Positions 37,544 through 50,000 of a stretch of DNA of 64,000 nt are shown one piece after another. Positions within the stretch are counted from its first letter, which is position 1. The number at the start of each line of letters is the position of its first letter. Source of the stretch: Rhabditoides inermis. Taxonomy: Eukaryota > Nematoda > Chromadorea > Rhabditida > Rhabditidae. A program made the translations under genes and the position numbers. Location of the stretch: assembly GCA_963966185.1 (NCBI GenBank), contig CAWZYM010000385.1, forward strand, positions 62,001 through 126,000. Direction: 5' to 3'. The notes beneath the pieces are model-generated. The model ran no database searches, was not told the origin of the DNA, and saw only the letters and a list, made by a program, of their open reading frames with translations.

Positions 37544-39919
37544 CTTCCTTATTCTCTTCTGTTCCCGCACCCCTAATTTCTCTCTTGAGTGATACTTTAA
37601 AGGACGCAAGCTCGCATACAAGCGTGCATATATTGTATACAATATGCTTCCGATCATGTCTTTTTTTCGATTCGCGTCCATTGTCACTCGTCAGTCTCAC
37701 TGCGCATTTCTCGCCTCGCTGCCTCTTTGCATCGGCCGCTGGAGCCATCGCACATTCTTCATTTGCATTAGTTGTCAGTTCATTACGTGTCTTCTTTCAT
37801 TGTTCATTTGTTCAGTTGTCCAGTATTTGTCCGAAGTTATCAGAGTGTTATTGAAAAAACAGCAGCATCATATGTATATTTATATGTAGTCAATCAATCA
37901 ATCATTTATCCAGAATCGCTATATCCTGACTATACAACAAGTGCATACGGTACACCACAAGGGCTAAGCGCTGGGAGAAACACAGTTTAGCAACGGGGAT
38001 GGTAGGGTCGAAGGTCGAAAGTCGATATTAGATCGATATTCAGTCGATAATCATTCGATTTCCTTTCCATAATCCATTAGAATTAGATACCATTATAGAC
38101 GATAGTGGGGGCTCCGGGTGTTCCTTTCCTTCCATTATAATCCACAATAGTAACTCCGCGGGCTAGGAAGACAGCGTTCTCATGAGCTATATTCCCCGCC
38201 TTGCTCAAGGGTACTGGGGGAAGATCATTTCGACCCGACCGCGCGATGCGAGAAAGGAAAAAAACTTTAGACTTTATATGTAGTGTTCACGTTTTGTGGA
38301 CCATGCTCTGCATATTCGATCCCGCTATGTGCAAACAGTTTTTGTCATCATAAATGAATATCGATGTACCTTGATACCGCTAAACATCTAAAGCCATACA
38401 TCGTGAGGTTTGGTTTAGAGGATCATCTTATTTTATCTCATCATCAAGTTGTCCGTGTTGAATTACCGACATTAGCGTATCTATACAATATATTTTATAA
38501 ATGACCTCGTAGTCTGGCACATTCATTACTGTCGCCGACATATTACAGAATATAGATATTTTAGGGCCACGTAATAATGTTTTGGAATCTCATCCCGATT
38601 GTTATTTGTTCTCAAACTTCTCATTATTTTCAGACTTTGTATTGAACTTATTATATGTTGATGTATGTTCTCATCTCACAATCAGACCAACTCTTTAAAA
38701 CGGATCACTCCTGGTTTAGTCAGGTTTGAGCGGTGTATTGGGTATTGCATATGAAAATACACATGCGTATGCCTTGTAGTTGTTTTACGTTATAATCGTA
38801 AGCAGACACAGGTACCGTGTTCTACATCATTCTACATGCGCCCATGTAAAACGCCGAAATACTTTCTTTTTGTACTTCCTTTTAACACATCTTTCAAAAA
38901 CATTTTTTCGACAGAAAACGCATACTTTCCAATTAAACGCGTCTCCATCTCGAGTTTCTGAGTGTGACATGCACTCTGTATCTCCCTCTCTCCCCTCTCT
39001 CCCCTCTCCCCTCTCTCCCTCTCTCCCTCTCTCTCTCTTCCCTCTGCTGACCATATTGAGACAGTGAGCGGATTGAGATCCCTTCCTTTCCTGCCATCAA
39101 CACGCTTCAATTGCCCGCTGCGGCACGTCACGCATCGTGCCCTCGGGCAGTCTTCTCCTCCCCCCCCCCTCCTCCTTCTCCTCCTCTCCTCCCTTCTTCT
39201 CTTTGTTGTCTTGGCTCCAGTCAACGAATGATTCATATCCCGTCCATATATACTTCCATATGAAATTTCTCTCGGGGACCTTTCGGAAATTCATTACACC
39301 CCCGGAAACTTGCTGCTTTTCCGGTCAAGTGAGCCTTGCGCATTCTTTATAAGACACGAGACGAGGTGTCGACTTACTGCCTCCAACTCCCTTTCTTGCT
39401 CGCGCCCTCTCTTCTTCTCTTCCTCCCCCCCCCTCTCTCTCTCTCTCTTTCTCTCTCTCTCTTTCCCTCTGTCTCTCCCTCTTTTCCTCGCTCCTGTGCA
39501 TGATACGCTGAACCTTGCAATTACAAGAAGCGTCCTCTCGTTTTCATTGTCTGGTATCACGATCTACAATACCTCTTTCCCCGCACCCGCAATTTTCAAC
39601 CGCTTTCTGTATTTTCGCATTTCACGTGTTCTTTTTGTGTTCGCCTTTTCCTTAGATGTGACTTCTTTTCTTTTTCCTGTCTATTTTCTGCGTGTACATA
39701 CCCTATAATGTCTCTCGTACTCCACGCTTCCTTTCGAGCGTTCGCCGTCCACGTATATTTTATGCCGTCAAAACGAGGGGAGTGCAGAAAAAGGCTGTGA
39801 GGGACATTGGCAACTCGGATCCCTCAACCTGCCAAAATACCACGCGGCATTCAATTTGTCATCTAAGCCAACGCAGCAACACGACATAGTTTATGATAAT
39901 ACCCACGCGTATGTATCAT

Positions 39920-39965
<46 letters not shown>

Positions 39966-41569
39966 TTCACCTTTCTCTCCTTTTCTTTTTTTTTCTCTCA
40001 CAACTTGGTCACACATGAGTAATTGTCGAGAATTATATCCCAGTTTTCACCCCATTTCGGCTCATGACTTTTTCACGGCTTGCAAAGGCAGTTCGCGGGT
40101 AATGCTAATTACTCTCTCACTACCTTTCTCTCCTTTCTTTCTCTCTCCAACTCTCTTCCTCTCACATTCTCCACGTTCTCTGGTCGCTTTGTCTACTGCA
40201 ACTCGGCTATACAAAAAGTGAGCTAATAGTGTAATAACTGTTGTCCATTGTTTTTTTCTTGCATATGCCCAACATAATGAGGTCTGTGTGTGTACTGTGT
40301 TACTCTCAAATACCTGTCATGTTAAAATTGTGCCTACGTGGGCGTTTTTGTATGCTTGTTTGAACTGGCTGAGTCTTTTCTGCCTCATTTGTTTTTAAGA
40401 AATGATGATGTATGTGAACTGGGAAATATGGCAGTAGTGATGACAGACCCCCACGTGCAATGTGCGAATATCGGCTAGTATAGTTTTTCTGTCATTCTGT
40501 ACATACATCTTTGTTCATGAAATAGTGCTCGTTTGTCAGCCGACAGTGTTCCTATCTGATGAGTCTCGGTGTCTCGGCTAGACGGCGGTGAGAGAGCGCG
40601 TGTTGACGAGAGAGCGCAGACTGATCCCGATGTGTTCATCTCTTTTCATCACGCCTCGGCCTCCTTTTTCATTTTGTTTTGTGCTGGATAGGATGCTGGA
40701 TCCCACCTGTATATCTCAATTACCCATTCTCTCAAACTTCCCCATCTGTCTTTTGTTGTTGCGAACAGTCGATTGAGCCGCTCACACACCGGCTGATTTT
40801 CAGTGTTTGTAACATGACAATTCCACATTTCCTCTATAAACCACTACAACACTATCGTATCACTCCAAACAGACACTCACTAACTCACTCTCCATCTCTC
40901 TATCTCACGATCTGTTTTCAATGGAACTTTCAGTACGCTTTCATTCATCACTTTCCTCTCCTTCATCATAATGTTATTGCGTTCATCGACCGAAGTTTTC
41001 CTACATTCGAACATTCGATTATGGACCTGCGAATAGAAGTCGGCTGTGGAGGCGCACTCGTACGTTGTATGCAAATGACGTTTGTCGTGGTATACCAGGG
41101 GTTTACACCTTATCGCTTATCGTTTCACTCGCTTGCGACGTAACACCTAACGTTTTTCGTGTTTCACGAAGCGTGAAAAATTATAGAACTAGAATATGCA
41201 AGAATGAATCGTGATTCATTTCGATTCAATTTGATTCACTGCACACAGGCACATAGCAGCAACTCCCTACAATGTCAAAAAAATTCTCTAATGACTACTG
41301 TATAAGCAACTTATTTGAATGCAGAGATCACATGAGTAGGGTGATCACTCCTTGTCATTGCACTGTTACGTGTACCTGAATGTGTACTCGCAATCCTCTC
41401 TTTCCAAGATTTCCAGAATCTTCTCTCAACTCAACATTGACCAGAGGGATGATACGAGATTATTCATACCGCGCATGTCTTTTTTTCTTTTCTCCGACCA
41501 AAATACTTGTACATATTACGTTTTCTGTCTAATTCCGATTACAGATTGATAGAATTCTCGGGAAAAGTA
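36843..41569. other. Gene-poor tract, continued
   Basis: Pyrimidine-rich and AT-rich DNA with GA/CT runs at 37498-37540 and 39922-39960. No exon with convincing splice sites and homology was found. Confidence 0.45.
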
Positions 41570-42044
41570 CAGAGGTGGTCAGTCAAGCGGCCCTTTTCGG
41601 CCTATTTGGCGCGAATCGGCTAAAACGGCTGCAACGCTCTTTTCTCGGGTCTCCGTTAAGCTACAGAGCTCTAGTTTAGCGAAATCGAACGCTCTACTAA
41701 CGATCTATCCAACTGCACAGTTGGTTCCAGTTGAAAAAAATCAGATGGCCTGCTTTCACACCCTTGATTTTGACCCCTTCTGACCGGTCGCGTGGATAAG
41801 CAAATGAGAAATGAGAGTCTCGTCGACCGCTCAGAAGGGGTCAAAATCAAGGGTGTGAAAGCAGACCAACTAAATTTTTTCAACTGGAACCAACTGTGCA
41901 GTTGGATAGATCGTTAGTAGAGCGTTCGATTCCGCTAAACTAGAGCTCCTTAGCTCAACGGAGACCCGAGAAAGGAGCTTTGCAGCTGTTTTAGCCGATT
42001 TGCGCCAAATCGGCCGAAAAGGGCCGCTTGGCTGACCACCTCTG
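41570..42044. mobile_element. Tc1/mariner-type MITE, long palindrome
   Basis: Inverted arms of about 210 bp start CAGAGGTGGTCAG and are flanked by TA at both ends (41568-41569, 42045-42046). Arms match over nearly their full length, including TTTTGACCCCTTCTGA / TCAGAAGGGGTCAAAA near the centre (about 41780-41830). TA target and CAG termini fit the Tc1/mariner superfamily. No transposase. Confidence 0.88.
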
Positions 42045-42203
42045 TAGTGTGGCTGGATTGTGATGCCTCTCACATACTCATCTTCTCTATTATACTTTGT
42101 ATTCTATTCTACTTCTACCCATCCAATGTTCGAAGGCACAAAACAAAGAAAATATTCAGTTGGTGAATAGCTGAGGCGTTAGACATAGAGCACTTTTCCC
42201 CCT

Positions 42204-42206
<3 letters not shown>

Positions 42207-42243
<37 letters not shown>
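42207..42243 (+). repeat. (CT)n microsatellite
   Basis: CT run after a short C-run. Confidence 0.9.
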
Positions 42244-42245
<2 letters not shown>

Positions 42246-42538
42246 AAACTGTTGCGTCGGAATCGTTCACACTTTCTGTGTGAATACGGGAATATGGGTG
42301 TTAATTGATTGATGAAGTCATACAACACTAATCACAACCGAATTTGAACGGAAGAACACAGTTGATATGATCACGCATATCGTTACTCGCTGATCGCAAA
42401 AGCAAGTTTGATCCAAAACTTGTTCTATATGAATCAAACATTATTTGTATCCCTTTCCTGTATCATTAATCATGTTACTTGTTATTGTACTGTTTTGCTT
42501 ACTTAGTAATTATTGTAGTTAGTTTCCACCTGACAATG

Positions 42539-42593
<55 letters not shown>

Positions 42594-43205
42594 GTCATTC
42601 ACTATCTACTACAACCCGGAAAGAAATTCCCGCCTTCCCTCACACCTGCACTCAGTACGCAAGCGATTAAAACACGTTCGAGTTTTTTTCCACTCAATCT
42701 TTGGCTCACCACACTTTTCGAATTCCTTTTCGCTTTTCGGCTCGCGTTTCCTCTCCTCCCGAACATTTTCATTATTTTGTATATATTTTGTATTGTATGT
42801 CTTATCGCGGTGTTTTCTGCGAATATGTTTTCTAGTGTGAGAGTGTCTCTTATTGAGAGTCACACTTTCGATCCCTTCCCTCTCCCTTTATCTGTCTTTC
42901 CTTCTTCTTCTTCCTCCTTTCCTTTTTCTTCTTTATCTTCTTGTTCTTCTCTTTTCTCTTCCCCCCACTATTCGAAACCCATAATGTGTCTGCGACTGAC
43001 GCCTCCTCTGTTTATGTGTCTCTATTTGCAATCCAAAATTAGGAGGACATTAATCTGTAAAGAAAAGAAGCCATATGGATTTTCCGGAAGAGACATACAT
43101 ATTCGCATGTCTCTGACCAGCGTCAAATTCGAATATGCACGTTTCGGTGTTCCTTATCTTATGTGTGTATTTTTTTTAAATCTCATGAGTCGATGTTTTC
43201 AGTTG

Positions 43206-43422
43206 ATGTCACTGGCGGAGACATCTCCAGCCACCGTCGATGGCGACGAATTCCAGGTAATCGATACGCAATCAATCAATACTGACCAATTGATGTTCAG
43301 AGTTGCGGAGGCGGGGCCGACGGGTTCAGCTCGGTACAGTGGTTGTTCAGGTGCGAATATAGGGGTACTAGAGAGGAAAGTAGATCGCGAGAGAGGGGGA
43401 AAGGGAAGAGAGACTGAGAGAG

Positions 43423-43477
<55 letters not shown>

Positions 43478-44261
43478 AATATAAATGTAGAAATGAGTCA
43501 TTGTCTACGTCCTTGTCTACGTCTCTCTTCTCCTGTGCTCACGGAGTTTATGTTCCGCGTGTTACCTTGCCAAATGCCAATCATAACATAACACGTCGTT
43601 TTCAGCCTATTTGACGCACTGTCTCCCCTCCCCTCCTCTCCTCTCCTTTTCTATCCCTTCCCCCTCCCTCTTTTTCTCCATCTCTCTCCCTTCTTTATCT
43701 CTCTCAATCTTCTTACCTCTTATCCAATGTCCTCGAAGGCATCAAGCGTCTCGATGTACCGTAAGCGACTTGTGTGGTTTGGGATGAATGAATTATGCAA
43801 ACCCAGCAAGCAATCCATACTTTTCCATTATGCCCACACGTGTGTAGCGTGCTCTGTGTACTGGTGATAGAAAGAGAGATGAATCTCTCTGAGAATCCAC
43901 TATGCACTTTGCTCCAGCTCGAAAATAATGGATAATTGTGTTGAATGTCTCCTTTCTCTCTCTCTCTCCCTCTCCCTCTCGCCCACTCTCCTTCATCTCG
44001 TTAGCAACAAAAGACATAACACACAAAATATCAACGTAGATATACCGTTCATCATTTTGTGATAGAGAAAACATGCGATAGGAAAATATTTTACGAGAAT
44101 AGATACAAATACGGTAAGATGATTTCACAGCGTCTTTGTTGCAGGGCTTATCTGATGCCGATGACGTATCTATTCGGAATTCTCGCAAACGCTATCAACA
44201 TCCTCGTCTTCTCACATAAACAGGTGAGTGATCGGCGACATCACATCTACAAGATGAGAAA

Positions 44262-44306
<45 letters not shown>

Positions 44307-44680
44307 AGAAAAGCGTCTGGTCGGAATTTCCTGTTTTCCCCATGTAAGGGAGTCATACACATGATTCACAGAATCTATATCTATACTAGTAACTGGATTA
44401 CTGTTCTGGTCTGTTCGCGAGAATTCCGAAATTCGTATGGATTAGAACAAGGGAGAGAGACCAGAGTGTGAGAAATGTGGTGGTGTATGTGAACGGAGGG
44501 AAGGGAACGTAGTGATGTCATCAGAGTGACGTCATGTTTTCAGATGCGCGTCCAACCAGTGAACTGGTTCTTTCTGGCACTCGCATGCTCCGACATTACC
44601 GTACTATTCTCGTCATTTTTCGTGTTCTCACTGCCCGTATACGCTGAGCATGTGAGGGAGACCGGTGAGTCTCTACTCAT

Positions 44681-44746
<66 letters not shown>

Positions 44747-45108
44747 CCCCTCCCTTCCAGGCATGGAGCTGTTCTCGGCGCGTACCATGTCCGTGTTCTA
44801 CCCCCTGGCGCAGACTGGCCTCACCCTGTCTGTCTACCTCACTATCCTCGTCTCTGTCCATCGCTATCTCGGAGTCTGCCATCCATTCCTGGTGCGTCGC
44901 CCAAGCTATTCTGATAATGAAAGCTGAGATAGACCATCATACGACTAAACATCTCAATTTGGTATGTTGCAGATCCGGCAGACGTCGTCTCGGTCGGCGG
45001 TGCGGGGAGTGATCGCGGGGGCTGTCGTTTTTGCCATACTCTTCAACACCACTCGGTGGTTCGAGCTGGAGTACCTGCCATGCATCAAGGAACCAGAGAT
45101 GAGGTGGG

Positions 45109-45152
<44 letters not shown>

Positions 45153-46199
45153 AAATTTCTATGTGCAGGCCTTCTGTGATCGTCTACCCCACCAACTTCA
45201 TGATGGATTCCCACTACACGGTCATCTACAGAAACTGCCTCTACACAGTCGGTGAGTATCATAAAACTGTGTGCTAAAAACTTCGTAGTGCCTAAACTCT
45301 AGGGTAAAAGTATGATCAAACAGGGATATACAGATAAGCATTGTGTACATTTTCAGTGATGTTTTTCCTGCCCTTCGGTATTCTCTCCGTTGTCAACGTG
45401 AAAATCATCGCCACACTCAGGAATAGCAACAAGTGAGTGCAACTAGTTTATAATGTTTGATACTATAGTCGGATTGGATCCTATATGCCATCCGTGACAT
45501 TTCACATGTTGTGCAGTTTTGTGCAACACAACATGTATGTCATCAAATATCCAAAACGCTTCCATCAGTAGGAATCGAACCCGTGAACAGATCGCGGCGA
45601 TTGTGCGCTACTGGCGCACACTACCACTGCGCCATAGAGGCAGTGTTAAGAGATCGAAGAGAGGGCACATGTAGCTCCACTGGCCACTTGAGTGTACGAT
45701 GATGAGATATAACAAGCATGCATATCTTCGATATGCAATGACCTCTCAGTACGAGCCTCAATGGCGCAGTGGTTGAGAGCGCCGCCAGTGCGCAATCGCT
45801 GAGTTCTGACCACGGGTTCGATTCCTTCGCATGAAAGCGTTTTGGATATTTGAAGACCTTCATGTTGTGTTGCACAAAACTGCACAACATGTGAAATGTC
45901 ACGAATGGCATATAGGATCCAAACCGACTATATAATGAATGCAGTGCTACAATGAATGCATATGTCGAATACATTGTGTGTATAGTACTGTATGGTACTT
46001 GTTGTTTCAGGCTACGCCGCACGATGACAATGGCCCCACGGAAGGGAGGCAAGGTGGAGACACTGCAGGTGCGTATTCAAAACTCTATATGAATACATAT
46101 GATATTGTAAAATATTGTTTGTTGAGGTGTCGAGTGGACACCACCACGTTCACGTGTCTGCCTCGTCCGCACAGGTGGCTGCTGCCGAGAGGAAGGAGA

Positions 46200-46239
<40 letters not shown>

Positions 46240-46840
46240 GATAAAGAGAAGAGGGTTAGATAAAGATATAGGGAAAGAGAGGGGAATGACACGACTCTCT
46301 ACAGGCGTTTCCATAATGCTGGTGGCGATGACCTCCGAGTTTCTTCTCTTCAATCTCCTCGCATTTGCCACCAACATCCTCGAGCTGCTCGGAAAGTTTG
46401 GACAGAGCCAGCTGGAGACTGTCCTAGTGAGTATCGCCCACCCATACTTCACTCTCTCTCCCTCTTTCTCTGACTCTCTCCACTCCTTCCCTTTCTAGGT
46501 GGAAGTGTCCGCTCTTCTGGTCAATCTCAACGGCGCCACCACCATCTTCATCTACCTCATCTTTGGCAGCAAGTACCGCACTGTGTTCGGCAAGGTGAGA
46601 GATCATATGTGTAGGGATAATGATAATGGTTCAGCACAAACAGTTGATTGTGAGCAGGCAGTGATGGTCCATGTGTTGCAGGTGATGCGGAGTGTGTCGT
46701 CGCTGTTCACTGGACGGCCACATTCGACTAGGAGAACACGATCCACCTCCCAACAACCATTCGAGACGACACAGCTACTGGAGAGTGTAGCCGATATCGA
46801 CAAGAGGTACTACATCTCTCTCTCTCTCTCTCCCTCTCTT

Positions 46841-46881
<41 letters not shown>

Positions 46882-47019
46882 CGTTCATCTACCACCTCCT
46901 TCAGCCGTATCTGGAAGAAGAAGTCCACAGGCGCCCGCACCCGCTGCCTCTCGACTCTCGATAAGCCGCTGGTCACTCTCTCAACCAATACCGTGCCCAT
47001 CGATACGATATCCAACTAG
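43206..47019 (+). CDS. Rhodopsin-class peptide GPCR, FMRFamide-receptor-like
   Basis: Fourteen exons join in frame: 43203-43256, 43301-43350, 44145-44223, 44544-44664, 44761-44891, 44973-45103, 45169-45251, 45357-45432, 46011-46068, 46175-46202, 46305-46426, 46499-46594, 46682-46806 and 46905-47019. Seven membrane segments are clear, for example LMPMTYLFGILANAINILVF (TM1) and NCLYTVVMFFLPFGILSVVN (TM5). The TM3 end reads VSVHRYLGVCHPF, an HRY variant of DRY; TM7 reads LVNLNGATTIFIYLIFG in place of NPxxY. These features resemble nematode FMRFamide peptide receptors (frpr/dmsr groups). It would sit in the plasma membrane and signal through G proteins on neuropeptide binding. The cytoplasmic tail is basic and Ser/Thr-rich. 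ATG at 43206 follows TTTTCAG, so it may be a trans-splice site, but a further 5' exon cannot be excluded. Introns hold GA/CT tracts and a foldback element. Confidence 0.9.
43430..43473 (+). repeat. (GA)n tract in GPCR intron 2
   Basis: GA run of about 44 bp within intron 2. Confidence 0.9.
44262..44300 (+). repeat. (GA)n tract in GPCR intron 3
   Basis: GA run followed by a G-run, upstream of exon 44544-44664. Confidence 0.9.
44682..44742 (+). repeat. (CT)n tract in GPCR intron 4
   Basis: CT run with TATC units, immediately before the acceptor of exon 44761. Confidence 0.9.
45558..45643 (-). repeat. tRNA-like unit, left arm
   Basis: Minus strand reads A-box TGGCGCAGTGGTAGTGTGC and B-box GGGTTCGATTCC at near-tRNA spacing. 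No clean anticodon stem. Confidence 0.55.
45755..45832 (+). repeat. tRNA-like unit, right arm
   Basis: Plus strand reads TGGCGCAGTGGTTGAGAGC (A-box) and CGGGTTCGATTCC (B-box). Partly the inverse of the left-arm unit but diverged in the middle. Confidence 0.55.
46815..46878 (+). repeat. (CT)n tract in GPCR last intron
   Basis: CT run with short TTTC interruptions before the last acceptor. Confidence 0.9.
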
Positions 47020-50000
47020 GCTACTGTAGGCACGCGCAGTATACTGTAGTCTCTATTCTCTCGGGTTCGGTGCTCAACTGCTCAGTGATCATATTGATTT
47101 GATATCGTTTGACTTCTATTTGCATGTGTCATGATCTCTCCCTCGTTTCGTCCCCCCACTCCGCCGTACAAAGTGCATATAAAATATGGTGAAATAAATA
47201 TTTGATTGAACATATAATAATGATTCGATAATGATTCATATGTATCAGTTTTTTTCAGTATGTTCCATACGTATAAAATCAAATCTTGGAAAAGATTCGA
47301 CCTTGACAATACTTCCTGACGAAACCCTGGTACAATAACACGAAAAAAACTATATAATATCGACACTAAGTTTCACACTCTCATTAGTAAGTAATGAAGA
47401 AACAGTTTGTTATGAGTATGTATGAGAACCTTTCACAATCATGATCCATTAGCCCATTCTCATTTTTTATTACATAAAGGCCAACTTAGTACGTACGTCA
47501 CGTACATATGACTTACGAAGATCAAATACAAATACCATATCGAAACACGAGACTTATCGAGATATCTAAGAGAGCTTTCTCGGAAGGCATCATTTCACGT
47601 TCTTGCAACAATCGTAATATTCGTCAATGGATATGTACTGTACTAAACGTACTGTAGTCAATGGATAGGTACTGTACTTTTTGCACACAAGTTGATTCTA
47701 CCAATGAACTCTTTGCTCACACTCATTTTTTCTGACTTCCTAAGGTATCATCGAGCTCCATGTTTTACAAACGTTCAGTTGTATCAGTCGACAATCATAA
47801 TCATGCATTTCCTCGCATGGTCAAATGTTGAGATGAAAACGCATGAGCATAACACACAATGAGCAAATGTAGATTGTGTCAAGTTCATACAAAGTGCATC
47901 ATCATATCTCGCGCGCGCCTCCTTTTTTTGTTTTCTTTCCTCTTCGCGCCGCTTCTCCCGCCCTCACTGTCTGCACCCTCCACTAATCGCATATTCTCTC
48001 CGCTCTCTCGCATATTCCTCTTGCCAAATTAGTCGTCAGCCATCGCTTGTTTTTCGAAATTGCAAAGCGCACGTGCGCGAGTGAGCGTCTAACTTGCTAT
48101 GTTTGTTTTCATATGTTTTCGCATTTCTTCATTGCTGTTGCAAAACGTATCATGCATGAGTTTTGAACGTATTGCCTTGTGCCATAGCGGTTCTTGTCTC
48201 TCGCTTCTTGTGTCCAGATGTGTGCCGCATATTCGCCACTCGTAAAGGTCATGTTCATTCGGGTTGTCTCTCTTCCCCTCATCCCTCCACTTTTTCTCCC
48301 TATTTTGGTTTGTGCCTCTCGCATATGAGAATCCCGCTTTTTCAACTCGCCCCGCCGCCCGCTTTTTTCCTCGAACATCAAACCGGTGATTATGTGGACA
48401 AGATGCGCGAGTAGAATAGAACCATGTGTGTGGGTTGATATCTCGTGTTCTCTTGCCAATGTCCATGCACTTTCCTCTCTCCTTTTCGTCTTTGTTCCGG
48501 CAAGGATCGATTGATTCTCGCAGTCTCTCCCGATTTGGCGCATTTCGTGAGAAGCTCTCGCTGGCATTTCTGGGATGTTGTTGTTGGGAGAAGAGGAGTA
48601 TGGTGTGATTGGAATGAGCGGGTACTCGGGTGGGCGCCCTCTCAAGCACCCCCCCCCCCCCCCGCTCCTTCCGACTTCGTACAGTCCATATCCCTCTCGC
48701 GCCTCCTCCCCCACTCGCAATTTGCATATACGCCCCGCTGTTTGCTTTTCATAAGATGCGCTCGCTGCTTCTGCGGACTGCTCTGCTTCTCTCCGCATTG
48801 TGTGCTCTATCGCCGCGCTCTCGCCGAGACATGCTCGACCGGTCCCGCCATATTTGCAAATTTCGAGTCACGACTCATTTGCATATTGGGAGGAGCCATC
48901 TGTGTATGGTCTTCAGCTCGCGAGCGCATTTCATCGTGAGGTCCATTTACGGAGGTGGTCCTCTTTCTCCGAAGTGTGTAGCAGTGATGTTGATGGAAGT
49001 GGAATTTTCTGTGAATCACTTTGCATGATTCCATATTCTCTCGTTCTGTCCATTGATACGGAGGTCACTGTCTATGTTGTTCCAATGTAATATGTCCATT
49101 GTGGAATCATTGTGGCTTGCGCCGTGCAACAAATGTTGACCGTCGCTTTTTCTCGCCTTTTCTGATTCTCGCTCGTGTATCCTTTTCAAAGGATGATCGT
49201 GCAATCAAATGCCGCAATCTCCATATGAGACAAGGGGCAGCGGGGGCATTGTGGATTGTGGCCACCGACCATTGCTTCGCCACACCATTCACGCATTTGA
49301 GGTGATTATGATCACTTTCATGTTGTTCGTCTTAGTTTTATTGTGTTACTGTTAGGTACTTCAATTGCCTACATGATTTTGTTCCGGCACTTGAATCGTA
49401 TATTTCAGCAGGCATGATACTAACATGAGCATATGCCGTGTTCGTATCTTGCCTGCTAAGCAGCCTCGCCTCCTCTCCTTTCCAATCCCCTCCCGTTGTA
49501 ATCACTCCCCCTGCGTGCTCTCGTTCCCATTGCAAGAAGCGCCGCCGCTTCTCCGAGGTTTATTTGGTCTTCCGGGGTCCGCGGCCGGCGAGACAGCGCG
49601 CGGATAGGAGAGAGCGGCGACGGCTAGAGGACGAGGCATGGTGGCAAGTGGAGAGAGCGGAGCGATGGGGGAAGCCGGATGTGACGCCATACGGTAGCTG
49701 GTTCTGCCCGCTTTCGCGCACTCGCCCTCTTCCCGCTTCCGTATACGGAGATCACTCGTCTCTTTCTCCACCACTCCGTGTCAGCACTGCCACGATTGTA
49801 TACTACTTTCCACGTCTCTATTTGTACTGCTACTCTCTCTGTTACGGGAATCCTTGAATAGATGGGATTGTGAGCACTCGATACTCGCCCTTTTGGCCTC
49901 ACGTCTCTCTCTTTCGCCTCGCTCTTGCGAGTCGATTTCGGCTTATGGAGCATGCGTTGTAACAGTAGCGTCCGGATCAAGTGACCCACACGCGTGACTC

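Larger units (their letters stand above)
45466..45931. mobile_element. Foldback element with tRNA-like sequence in both arms
   Basis: Lies in GPCR intron 8. Arms of about 90 bp begin TAGTCGG.TTGGATCC and include GTGACATTTCACATGTTGTG and CCAAAACGCTT. Inside each arm is a tRNA-like unit: minus strand at about 45558-45643 and plus strand at about 45755-45832. Confidence 0.85.

Noticed and set aside
38832..39560. Glu/Arg-rich minus-strand frames
   Set aside because: They come from CT-rich low-complexity DNA and lack splice or homology support.
36503..43256. Joining the orphan exons to the GPCR
   Set aside because: The phase is wrong: direct joining puts the GPCR exons out of frame and meets a stop in exon 44145.
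48089..48798. Two overlapping minus-strand frames of 212 and 229 codons upstream of SRF
   Set aside because: No family resemblance, no splice support, two frames open at once, and interspersed with C- and CT-runs; composition explains the lack of stops.
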